DNA of 7,583 nucleotides from Oscillospiraceae bacterium (lineage in GTDB: Bacteria; Bacillota; Clostridia; Oscillospirales; Oscillospiraceae). The stretch spans positions 1-7,583 of the forward strand of contig CADCLH010000087.1 of the NCBI GenBank assembly GCA_902802215.1, read 5' to 3'. The translations under genes were made by a program, and so were the position numbers. Positions 1-6,039 of the stretch are shown in pieces. The notes beneath the pieces were generated by a model. It ran no database searches. It was given only the letters and a program-made list of their open reading frames with translations, and was not told the origin of the DNA. Every line of letters starts with the position of its first letter. Position 1 is the stretch's first letter.

Positions 1-1188
1 GATCTCCTTGGTGTCTCTGGCGATGACAAGCTCCTCGTTCGTGGGGATGACGAAGACCTTGACCCTGGAGTCGGGCGTGGAGATCATGACGTCCTCGCCG
101 CGCTTGGAGTTGGCGGCGTCGTCAATGGTGACGCCGAGGTAGCCGAAGTAGGAGGCGATCGCGGCGCGGGAAGCCTTGGAGTTCTCACCGACGCCGGCGG
201 TGAAGATGATCGCGTCGACGCCGTTCATGGCGGCGACATAGGAGCCGGCGACCTTTGCGACCCAGTAATGGAACATGTCGAGCGCGAGCTGGGCACGGTC
301 GTTGCCCTTCTTGGCGGCGTCGTCGAGATCGCGGAAGTCGGAGGAAACGCCGGAGACGCCGAGCACGCCGGACTTCTTGTTGAGGATGTTGAGCATCTGG
401 TTGATGTCGATGCCGTACTTGTTCATGATGAACTGGATGACGCCGGCGTCAAGATCGCCGCAGCGGGTGCCCATGGGCAGACCGACCAGAGGCGTGAAGC
501 CCATGGAGGTGTCGACGCACTTGCCATGGTCGATGGCGCAGATGGAGGAGCCGTTGCCCATGTGGCAGGAGATGAGCTTGAGCTCTTCAATGGGCTTGCC
601 CATCAGCTCGGCGCAGCGGGAGGAGACATAGCGGTGCGAGGTGCCGTGGAAGCCGTAGCGGCGGATCCCGTCGTTCTTGTAGTACTCATAGGGGACGGCG
701 TACATGAAGGCTTTGCCGGGCATGGTCTGATGGAAGGCGGTGTCGAACACGGCGACCATGGGCACGTCGCCCATGACGTCGCGGCAGGCCTTGATGCCGG
801 TGATGTTGGCGGGGTTGTGCAGGGGGGCAAAGGGGATGCACTCCTCGATGGCGGCCATGACGGCGTCGTCGATGCGCACGGAGCTGGCGAATTTCTCGCC
901 GCCGTGGACGACGCGGTGACCGACGGCGTCGATCTCCTTCATGGAGGAGACCACACCGTACTGCTCGCTCGTCAGCTTCTCAATGACCGCGGCGATCGCC
1001 TCGGAGTGGGTGGGCATGGGCACGTCCTCGTTGAAGACGGGCTTGCCGCCGACCAGCGGGCTGTGCTTCAGATGACCGTCGATCCCGATCCTCTCGCAAA
1101 GGCCCTTGGCCAGGACCTGCTCGGTCTCCATGTCGATGAGCTGATACTTCAGGGAGGAGCTGCCGGCGTTGATGACTAGAATTTTCAT
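1..1188 (-). CDS. ackA: Acetate kinase (C-terminus cut by window edge)
   Basis: Cytosolic enzyme that interconverts acetyl-phosphate + ADP and acetate + ATP, the last step of the Pta-AckA route of fermentative energy gain. The minus-strand frame runs 396 codons from ATG at 1188 to the window edge with no stop. The family is about 400 residues, so only a few are missing. Seen: the N-terminal signature INAGSSSLK (6-14), HRVVHGG (91-97), VFDTAFHQ (148-154 region), GFHGTSH (179-185), HMGNGSS (209-215), GTRCGDLD (240-247) and the late NEELVIARDT (384-393). N7, R92, D149, H181, H209, R242 and E385 match the known active-site residues of the Methanosarcina enzyme with a one-residue offset after N7. 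An AAAGGG ribosome binding site (1197-1202) lies 8 nt before the ATG. The gene is divergent from tmcAL. Its usual partner pta is not visible and would lie beyond the left edge, if it is present here. Butyrate or propionate kinases share the fold, but these motifs fit AckA best. Confidence 0.97.
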   Translation of the reverse strand, partial: MKILVINAGSSSLKYQLIDMETEQVLAKGLCERIGIDGHLKHSPLVGGKPVFNEDVPMPTHSEAIAAVIEKLTSEQYGVVSSMKEIDAVGHRVVHGGEKFASSVRIDDAVMAAIEECIPFAPLHNPANITGIKACRDVMGDVPMVAVFDTAFHQTMPGKAFMYAVPYEYYKNDGIRRYGFHGTSHRYVSSRCAELMGKPIEELKLISCHMGNGSSICAIDHGKCVDTSMGFTPLVGLPMGTRCGDLDAGVIQFIMNKYGIDINQMLNILNKKSGVLGVSGVSSDFRDLDDAAKKGNDRAQLALDMFHYWVAKVAGSYVAAMNGVDAIIFTAGVGENSKASRAAIASYFGYLGVTIDDAANSKRGEDVMISTPDSRVKVFVIPTNEELVIARDTKEI

Positions 1189-1205
1189 GTTTTTTTCCCT
1201 TTCTA

Positions 1206-1232
1206 TTGTAAATCTGAGCAAAGTTTTATAAA
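1206..1232 (+). promoter_or_regulatory. Weak candidate promoter of tmcAL
   Basis: TTGTAA (1206-1211) and TATAAA (1227-1232) are 15 bp apart, which is short for SigA. Another possible -10 is TATTCT at 1247-1252, with only a poor -35. If the first pair is used, this promoter and the ackA promoter face each other across about 15 bp. The evidence is pattern only and weak. Confidence 0.25.
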
Positions 1233-1247
1233 ATGAATCCTGTCATT

Positions 1248-1275
1248 ATTCTAATACATTTATGAGAAAAAGCAA
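1248..1275 (-). promoter_or_regulatory. Putative SigA-type promoter of ackA
   Basis: Read on the minus strand, TTGCTT (1270-1275) and TAGAAT (1248-1253) are separated by 16 bp in the AT-rich gap. Transcription would start near 1241 and give a leader of about 53 nt. The hexamers match the consensus moderately well. The gene must be transcribed from this gap, because tmcAL points the other way. Confidence 0.45.
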
Positions 1276-1284
1276 GGATTTTTT

Positions 1285-1290
1285 GGGAGG
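1285..1290 (+). promoter_or_regulatory. Ribosome binding site fixing the GTG start of tmcAL
   Basis: GGGAGG lies 8 nt before GTG 1299. There is no in-frame ATG nearby, and the family's conserved N-terminus (VGIVCEYNPFHRGH) begins three codons later, so the GTG is the start. Confidence 0.7.
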
Positions 1291-1298
1291 CGGCGCGT

Positions 1299-2492
1299 GT
1301 GCGCAACGTAGGCATCGTATGTGAATACAACCCCTTTCACCGGGGACATCTGTATCAGCTGGAGGAGAGCCGCCGGCTGTGCGGCGACGCGCTGATCACC
1401 TGTGTGCTCTCGGGCGACTTTGTCCAGCGCGGAGAGGCCGCGCTTTTCACGAAATTCGCCCGGGCCGAGGCCGCCTGCCGCTGCGGGGCGGATCTGGTTG
1501 TCGAGCTGCCGCTTCCGTGGTGCGTCGGTTCCGCGGAGCGTTTTGCCTCCGGCGCGGTCTCGATCCTGGCCGCGCTCGGATGCGAGGCCCTCAGCTTCGG
1601 CAGCGAATGCGGGTCGGCGGATACGCTCCGGCGTCTGGCGGAAGCGGATACGGACGGCGCGGTCCGCGAGGCCGTTCTCCGGCGGCTGAAAGAGGAGGAG
1701 ACCCTCTCCTACGCCGAAGCGCGCCAGCAGGTCCTGTTTGAACGTCTTGGGGAGGACGCCGCGGTCCTGTCAAAGCCGAACGACATTCTGGCCGTCGAGT
1801 ACCTGAAAGCGGCCTCTGCCGTCAAACCGGAGATGGAGGCGCTGTGCATCCCGCGGAAGGGGGCGGAGCATGACGTGCGCTCGCGGGGGGCGTTCCGCTC
1901 GGCCATGGATCTGCGGGAGAGCCTGGAAAACGGCGGCCAGATTTCGGCTTCGATCCCGGAAAAAGCGTGGGAGGTTTTTGAAAGGGAGCTCGCGGTCGGC
2001 AGAAAGCGGGACCTGAAAAGGCTGGAGCTTGCGCTGCGCTCCCGGCTTCTTGAGCGAAGCGCTTCGGATTTCGACGAGCTGCCGGACGCCGGGGACGGCG
2101 CGGGCAGGAGACTGTACAAGGCCCTCTGCACCGGCGAGGATCTGGAAGCGTGCATCCGCGCCGCCTCCACGCGGCGGTATTCCCGCGCGCGCATGCGCCG
2201 TCTGGTCCTGTACGCTGCGCTGGACGTTCGGGCAGAATGCACAAAGGGGACGCCGCCCTACGCGCGCCTGCTGGCCTGCGGCGAGAGGGGACGGGCCTGG
2301 CTCGGTCAAAATGCCGGGCGGATGACGATCCCGCTGCTGACGAAACCGGCGGCGGCGAGAAGCATGGGCGCGCGCGCGGAGGAGATCTTTGAGCTCGGCG
2401 CGTCCGCGCATGAGCTTTACAGGCTGCAATTTGTGTCGGATGATGACAAAGCGTGGGGAACCGACTGGAGGACAGGCCCCTATATTGGTTAA
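1299..2492 (+). CDS. tmcAL: tRNA(Met) cytidine acetate ligase, YlbM/TmcAL family
   Basis: Cytosolic enzyme of the HIGH nucleotidyltransferase fold. Characterised members activate acetate with ATP to acetyl-AMP and form N4-acetylcytidine at wobble position 34 of elongator tRNA(Met), which protects AUG decoding. At 397 aa it is of normal family length. Seen: CEYNPFHRGH at 8-17 with the HxGH nucleotide-binding motif (H14-H17); SGDFVQRGEAALFTKFARAE at 38-57; SFGSE at 99-103; SKPNDILAVEYLKA at 158-171; RYSRARMRRL at 293-302; and a C-terminal ASAHELYRL block at 368-376. All are placed as in YlbM. The start is GTG, supported by a GGGAGG site. Codon use is more mixed than in livK, as expected for a housekeeping gene of low expression. 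It stands alone and divergent from ackA. I see no intrinsic terminator between its stop and the livK promoter, so some read-through into the liv leader is possible. The function is assigned by family; acetate specificity is not visible directly. Confidence 0.93.
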   Translation: MRNVGIVCEYNPFHRGHLYQLEESRRLCGDALITCVLSGDFVQRGEAALFTKFARAEAACRCGADLVVELPLPWCVGSAERFASGAVSILAALGCEALSFGSECGSADTLRRLAEADTDGAVREAVLRRLKEEETLSYAEARQQVLFERLGEDAAVLSKPNDILAVEYLKAASAVKPEMEALCIPRKGAEHDVRSRGAFRSAMDLRESLENGGQISASIPEKAWEVFERELAVGRKRDLKRLELALRSRLLERSASDFDELPDAGDGAGRRLYKALCTGEDLEACIRAASTRRYSRARMRRLVLYAALDVRAECTKGTPPYARLLACGERGRAWLGQNAGRMTIPLLTKPAAARSMGARAEEIFELGASAHELYRLQFVSDDDKAWGTDWRTGPYIG

Positions 2493-2542
2493 TCTATACA
2501 AAAGGATTATGTTCCCTCCGTGGAATTTGGTGAGAAAAAAGC

Positions 2543-2571
2543 TTGCAATTTCTTAACGGATAGTTCATAAT
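2543..2571 (+). promoter_or_regulatory. SigA-type promoter of the liv operon
   Basis: TTGCAA (2543-2548) and CATAAT (2566-2571) are separated by exactly 17 bp, close to the vegetative consensus and in the one AT-rich stretch before livK. The predicted start is near 2578, giving a leader of about 70 nt. This is the best promoter in the window and probably drives livK and, through partial read-through, livHMGF. Confidence 0.75.
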
Positions 2572-2577
2572 CAACAT

Positions 2578-2634
2578 ATCGTTACCAAACACAGGTGTCT
2601 TTCAGAGAAAGACACCAAAGCGGTAACCACCGAT
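2578..2634 (+). repeat. Nested inverted repeat in the livK leader
   Basis: The core is a perfect 10-bp inverted repeat, GGTGTCTTTC (2594-2603) with GAAAGACACC (2607-2616), around a 3-base AGA loop. Outside it, GTTACC (2581-2586) pairs with GGTAAC (2622-2627), and ATC (2578-2580) can pair with GAT (2632-2634) across a small bulge. The structure begins at the predicted transcription start and ends immediately before the AGGAGG site at 2635-2640. No T-run follows, so it is not an ordinary terminator. It could be a 5' stabilising hairpin, an RNA switch-like element limiting ribosome access, or a DNA operator for a dimeric regulator. The pairing is seen; the role is inferred. Confidence 0.75.
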
Positions 2635-2648
2635 AGGAGGAAGAAAAA

Positions 2649-3821
2649 ATGAAAAAGGTACTCGCACTTGTACTGGCCTGTGTAATGGTCTTCGCTCTGG
2701 CGGCCTGCGGCGGCTCCGGCAAGAGCTCTGCGGACACCGTCACCATCGGCGTGTTCGAGCCCGCTTCCGGCGACAACGGCGCCGGCGGCAAGCAGGAGAC
2801 CCTCGGCGTCCAGTACGCCAACTCCGTCCAGCCGACCGTCGAGATCGGCGGCAAGACCTACAATGTCGTTGTGAAGTATGTCGACAACGAGTCCTCGAAC
2901 GACAAGGCGCCCTCCGCGGCTGCCGAGCTGGTCAACGCCGGCTGCTCCATCGTTCTCGGCTCCTACGGCTCCGGCGTCTCCATTGCGGGCGGCCCCACCT
3001 TTGAGGCGGCCGGCATCCCCGCCGTCGGCATCACCTGCACCAACCCGCAGGTCACCGAGGGCAACACCTACTACTTCCGCATCTGCTTCCTGGATCCCTT
3101 CCAGGGCACCGTTCTGGCCAACTACGCCTTCAATGAGCTGGGCGTTACCAAAGCCTACTGCCTGAACAAGCTGGGCGACGACTACTCCGGCGGTCTCGTC
3201 AAGTACTTCATCGACGCGTTTGAGGGCCTCGGCGGCGAGTGCGTGCACGAGGAGTTCCCCGACGGCAACTCTGACTTCACCTCTTACGTTGCCAATGCGA
3301 AGGCTGCCGACTGCGGCGTCTTCTTCAGCCCCGTCTCCACCGAGGCTGCCCAGCTGATTATCGACCAGGTCGTCGCGCAGGGCGCGTCCTTCCCGCTGCT
3401 GGCCGGCGATACCTGGGACTCCAACGTCATCCTCCAGGCCGCCAAGGGCAAGGATGTCCAGGTCACCGTCACCACCTTCTATCCCGAGGGCGCCGACGCC
3501 AACTTCGACTCCAGCATCAAGGCCTGGATCAACGGCGATTCCACCAACCTGGCCAACAACGGCGGCGACGATACCGTCGCGGCTGTGACTGCCATGGGCT
3601 ATGACGCCTACTTCTTCGCTCTGGCCGCCATGCAGAAGGCCGGCTCCACCGAGCCCGCCAAGGTCATGGCCGCTCTGTGGGATACCGAGATCAACGGCGT
3701 GACCGGTCCCATCGCTCTGGACAAGACCAACGGCGACGCGATCCGCAACACCGCCTTTGTCAAGCAGGCTGATACCGCCACCGGCACCTGGATCGCTCTC
3801 GATCCCGTTACCGTCGGCTAA
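2649..3821 (+). CDS. livK: Branched-chain amino acid ABC transporter, substrate-binding lipoprotein
   Basis: Extracytoplasmic receptor (Peripla_BP_6 / LIV-binding family) that captures the ligand and delivers it to LivHM. The 390 aa match the family. Seen: a lipoprotein signal peptide with basic MKK, a hydrophobic core (4-18) and lipobox LAAC with C20 as the lipid-anchored cysteine; a G/S-rich linker (21-28); the family opening TIGVFEPASGDNGAGG (32-47); GSYGSGVSIAGGPTFEAAG (104-122), TNPQVTEGNTYYFR (131-144) and DPFQG (149-153), which form lobe 1; GDDYSGG (176-182) at the start of lobe 2; and the late GYDAYFFALAAM (317-328). The start is supported by AGGAGG (2635-2640), 8 nt upstream. The codons are strongly C-ending (GCC, GGC, ACC, ATC), which fits high expression. 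It is the first gene of the liv operon and is followed by a terminator-like hairpin. The ligand is inferred from family and operon. Some relatives bind amides, urea or aromatic acids, so leucine/isoleucine/valine is likely but not proven. Confidence 0.93.
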   Translation: MKKVLALVLACVMVFALAACGGSGKSSADTVTIGVFEPASGDNGAGGKQETLGVQYANSVQPTVEIGGKTYNVVVKYVDNESSNDKAPSAAAELVNAGCSIVLGSYGSGVSIAGGPTFEAAGIPAVGITCTNPQVTEGNTYYFRICFLDPFQGTVLANYAFNELGVTKAYCLNKLGDDYSGGLVKYFIDAFEGLGGECVHEEFPDGNSDFTSYVANAKAADCGVFFSPVSTEAAQLIIDQVVAQGASFPLLAGDTWDSNVILQAAKGKDVQVTVTTFYPEGADANFDSSIKAWINGDSTNLANNGGDDTVAAVTAMGYDAYFFALAAMQKAGSTEPAKVMAALWDTEINGVTGPIALDKTNGDAIRNTAFVKQADTATGTWIALDPVTVG

Positions 3822-3836
3822 ACCATCCATCGTGTG

Positions 3837-3870
3837 AAAAGCGGCGGGGGATTCCCTCCCGCCGCTTTTT
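3837..3870 (+). terminator. Intrinsic terminator/attenuator after livK
   Basis: A 12-bp perfect stem, AAAAGCGGCGGG (3837-3848) with CCCGCCGCTTTT (3858-3869), encloses a 9-base loop and runs into a 5-T tract (3866-3870) before GC-rich sequence resumes. It starts 15 nt after the livK stop. Because livHMGF must be made with livK and no clear promoter follows, it most likely terminates only part of the transcripts. Confidence 0.8.
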
Positions 3871-3871
3871 G

Positions 3872-3896
3872 CGGGGGAAGAGCTGTTCTTCCCCCG
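3872..3896 (+). repeat. Second perfect hairpin, directly after the livK terminator
   Basis: CGGGGGAAGA (3872-3881) and TCTTCCCCCG (3887-3896) form a perfect 10-bp stem around a 5-base GCTGT loop. It begins 2 nt after the first hairpin's T-tract. No T-run follows, so it is unlikely to be a classical terminator. It could protect the 5' end of the processed livHMGF message or block 3' exonucleases on the livK message. The rest of the gap to livH (3897-3995) is GC-rich, with no promoter I can recognise. Confidence 0.65.
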
Positions 3897-3995
3897 TGAC
3901 TGCATTTCCGGGAGCCGAGCGGCGGACACGGCACAGCGCGCGCCCGGCGCTAAACTCCCGAACAGAAAGAATCCCTTCATCAAGGAGGCAATCCG

Positions 3996-4880
3996 ATGTC
4001 CTTTTTGCAGAACAGTCTGCCCTACATCCTCGCCGGCATTTCGGTGGGCGGGCAGTACGCCCTGATTGCCATCGGCTACACGATGGTCTATGGCATTCTG
4101 CGCCTGATCAACTTTGCTCACGGCGACGTGTTCATGGCCGCGGGCATGTTCATGGTGTTTCTCTCGGCAAGCCTGCCCCTGGGCGTTGCCGTGCCGCTGG
4201 TGCTGCTGCTCACGGTCCTGCTCGGCTTTTTGATTGAGCGCGCCGCCTATAAGCCGCTGCGCTCGGCGCCCCGCATGTCCGTCATGATCTCCGCCATCGG
4301 CGTGAGCTATCTGCTGCAAAACTGCGCCCTGTACTTTACCGGCGGTCTTGCCAAGGTCTATCCGCAGCTGCCCTGGCTGAGCGACACGGTCACGATCCTC
4401 GGCGCGGTCACCAAGCGCGTGACGCTGATCACCCCGATCCTGACGCTGGTGCTGGTCATCGGCCTGTCGCTGTTCATCCGCTATACAAAGGTGGGCATGG
4501 CCATGCGCGCCGTGTCCAAGGATTTCGAGACGGCGCGGCTGATGGGCATCAAGGTCAACTCGGTCATTTCGACGACCTTTATCATCGGCTCGCTGCTGGC
4601 CGCGGTGGGCAGCCTGCTGTACTTTACCAACTACGCCTCCGTGACGCCGACCTCCGGCGGCATGCCGGGCCTCAAATGCTTTGTGGCCGCGGTGTTCGGG
4701 GGGATCGGGTCGATTCCCGGCGCGGTGATCGGCGCCTTCATCATCGGTATTTGTGAGAACATCATCAAGGGCCTCGGCTGGACGACCTTCTCCGACGCGT
4801 TCACCTTTGCCCTGCTGATCGTGATCCTGCTCGTCAAGCCGACCGGGCTGTTTGGCGAGAAGGCAACGGACAAGGTGTGA
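3996..4880 (+). CDS. livH: Branched-chain amino acid ABC transporter permease LivH
   Basis: One of the two inner-membrane channel subunits of the LIV-type importer. The 294 aa are normal for LivH. Seen: the LivH opening, GISVGGQYALIAIGYTMVYG (14-33), then LRLINFAHGDVFM (35-47); about eight hydrophobic segments (roughly 10-30, 45-58, 62-80, 95-113, 143-161, 190-211, 226-256 and 268-280); the cytoplasmic coupling loop MRAVSKDFETARLMGIKVN (170-188), which contacts the ATPases; GGIGSIPGAVIGA (235-247); and the C-terminal KPTGLFG (281-287). The start ATG follows AAGGAGG (3982-3988) with 7-nt spacing. It is the first gene after the livK-livH hairpins and lies 10 nt before livM, so it should be co-transcribed and partly coupled with livM. 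Assignment to the family is very firm; substrate follows the operon. Confidence 0.96.
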   Translation: MSFLQNSLPYILAGISVGGQYALIAIGYTMVYGILRLINFAHGDVFMAAGMFMVFLSASLPLGVAVPLVLLLTVLLGFLIERAAYKPLRSAPRMSVMISAIGVSYLLQNCALYFTGGLAKVYPQLPWLSDTVTILGAVTKRVTLITPILTLVLVIGLSLFIRYTKVGMAMRAVSKDFETARLMGIKVNSVISTTFIIGSLLAAVGSLLYFTNYASVTPTSGGMPGLKCFVAAVFGGIGSIPGAVIGAFIIGICENIIKGLGWTTFSDAFTFALLIVILLVKPTGLFGEKATDKV

Positions 4881-4890
4881 GGTGAGCGGT

Positions 4891-6039
4891 ATGGATTTAA
4901 GAAAAGACAAAAAGAAGGATGCTCTCTGTACCGCGGTCGCTCTCACCGGGATGCTTGTTGTGCTGCTGATCATGGAGCTGACCATGAAGAGCACCTCCAT
5001 CCTGTTCACGGTTTTGAAGAAGGGCGTCATCTATGCGCTCGTCGCGGTCTCCATGAACCTGCTCAACGGCTTTACCGGTCTGTTTTCGCTCGGTCAGGCG
5101 GGCTTCATGCTGATCGGCGCCTACACCTATTCGATCCTCTCCATGCCGATTTCGGTCAAGATGGGGGAGTCGGTGTACAAATACTATGACTGCGCCATCG
5201 GCATCGAGCTCGGGATCTTCCCGTCTCTGATCCTCGCCGGGGTCATCGCGGCTGTTTTCGCCGCGCTAATCGGCCTGCCGGTCCTGCGCCTCAAGAGCGA
5301 CTATCTCGCCATCGCCACGCTGGGCTTTGCGGAGATCCTGCGCGCCTTCTTCCAGTGGGACGCCATGGGACCGGTCACCAACGGCGCCAACGTCCTGCGC
5401 CAGTACAAGGATCTGACGAAGGTCAAGATCCCGTTTACGAACATCCCGTTCCCGCCGACGCTGTTCTGCTTCCTGGTCTCGGGCATCTGCATCGCGATCA
5501 TCGTGCTGCTGATCAACTCGTCCTACGGCCGCGCCTTCAAGGCGATCCGCGACGATGAGATCGCCGCCGAGGCCATGGGCATCAACCTCTTCAAGCACAA
5601 GGAGATGAGCTTTGTCATCAGCTCCTTCTTCGCGGGCATCTCCGGCGCCATGCTGGCCATGTTCCAGTACACGATCCAGGCCGCGCAGTTCAAGACGGCC
5701 ATGACCTACGAGATCCTGCTGATCGTTGTCATCGGCGGCATCGGCTCGGTCACGGGCTCGTGCATCGCGTCCTTCCTGTTCATCGCCTGCAACGAGTGGT
5801 GGCTGCGCTTCCTCGACGAGTCCTCGAACAACATCCTCGGCCTCAACATCCTGCGCTCCGGCTTCCGCAAGGTCGTGTTCTCCATCATCATCATGATCAT
5901 CGTACTCTTCTTCTCGAAGGGCATCATGGGCGAGCGCGAGTTCTCGTGGGCGCGCGTACGCGCCTTCTTCCGGGACCCCTTCGGGGCCAGGTCGCGCAAG
6001 GCAAGGAAAGCGGCCGCAAGCGAGGGAGGTGAGCCGTGA
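4891..6039 (+). CDS. livM: Branched-chain amino acid ABC transporter permease LivM
   Basis: Second inner-membrane channel subunit, partner of LivH. I take ATG 4891 as the start (382 aa), because AGGTGA (4880-4885) lies 5 nt upstream. The frame stays open upstream to a TTG inside livH, but that start has no ribosome binding site and would add 13 residues unlike the family. Seen: a short basic N-terminus (KDKKK, 5-9) and a first membrane helix (13-31); the LivM hallmark LNGFTGLFSLGQAGFMLIGA (58-77); LRLKSDYLAIATLGFAEI (132-149); the coupling loop AIRDDEIAAEAMGIN (218-232); and GGIGSVTGS (282-290). About eight hydrophobic segments are present. After the last helix (about 326-342) there is a tail of roughly 38 residues that ends very rich in Arg, Lys and Ala, so the C-terminus should be cytoplasmic. 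The stop overlaps the livG start by 1 nt (TGATG). Confidence 0.95.
   Translation: MDLRKDKKKDALCTAVALTGMLVVLLIMELTMKSTSILFTVLKKGVIYALVAVSMNLLNGFTGLFSLGQAGFMLIGAYTYSILSMPISVKMGESVYKYYDCAIGIELGIFPSLILAGVIAAVFAALIGLPVLRLKSDYLAIATLGFAEILRAFFQWDAMGPVTNGANVLRQYKDLTKVKIPFTNIPFPPTLFCFLVSGICIAIIVLLINSSYGRAFKAIRDDEIAAEAMGINLFKHKEMSFVISSFFAGISGAMLAMFQYTIQAAQFKTAMTYEILLIVVIGGIGSVTGSCIASFLFIACNEWWLRFLDESSNNILGLNILRSGFRKVVFSIIIMIIVLFFSKGIMGEREFSWARVRAFFRDPFGARSRKARKAAASEGGEP
6025..6032 (+). promoter_or_regulatory. Ribosome binding site deciding the livG start
   Basis: GGAGGTGA lies 6 nt before ATG 6039 but only 3 nt before the in-frame GTG 6036. The ATG is therefore the likely start, and it forms a TGATG stop/start overlap with livM. 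Confidence 0.7.

Noticed and set aside
268..1179. An open frame of 303 codons on the plus strand, inside ackA.
   Set aside because: It is an antisense shadow rich in Gly, Ala, Val, Asp and His with repetitive composition. The minus strand encodes full-length acetate kinase with all active-site residues.
1770..2501. An open frame of 243 codons on the minus strand, opposite tmcAL.
   Set aside because: It is antisense to a clearly conserved gene, rich in Arg, Pro and Ala, and has no domain or ribosome binding site.
2509..2556. A 15-codon mini-frame (MFPPWNLVRKKLAIS) before the liv promoter, as a possible leader peptide.
   Set aside because: It lies upstream of the predicted livK transcription start, overlaps the -35 box and has no run of Leu/Ile/Val codons expected for attenuation. 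The AAAGGA before it is too close to the ATG.
2578..2634. The leader hairpin as a T-box or a known amino-acid riboswitch.
   Set aside because: The leader is only about 70 nt, lacks a T-box bulge sequence and a terminator/antiterminator pair with a T-run, and fits no aptamer core I recognise.
3869..4237. An open frame of 122 codons overlapping the hairpins and the livH start.
   Set aside because: It overlaps livH in another frame, lacks a proper ribosome binding site, and has an Arg-rich composition typical of out-of-frame GC-rich DNA.
2571..5030. An open frame of 819 codons on the minus strand, opposite livK and livH.
   Set aside because: It runs antisense through three well-supported features and the hairpin gap, has a composition rich in Gly, Asp, His, Gln and Arg with no recognisable domain, and no suitable start signal. 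High-GC coding DNA that avoids TTA, CTA and TCA gives such shadows.
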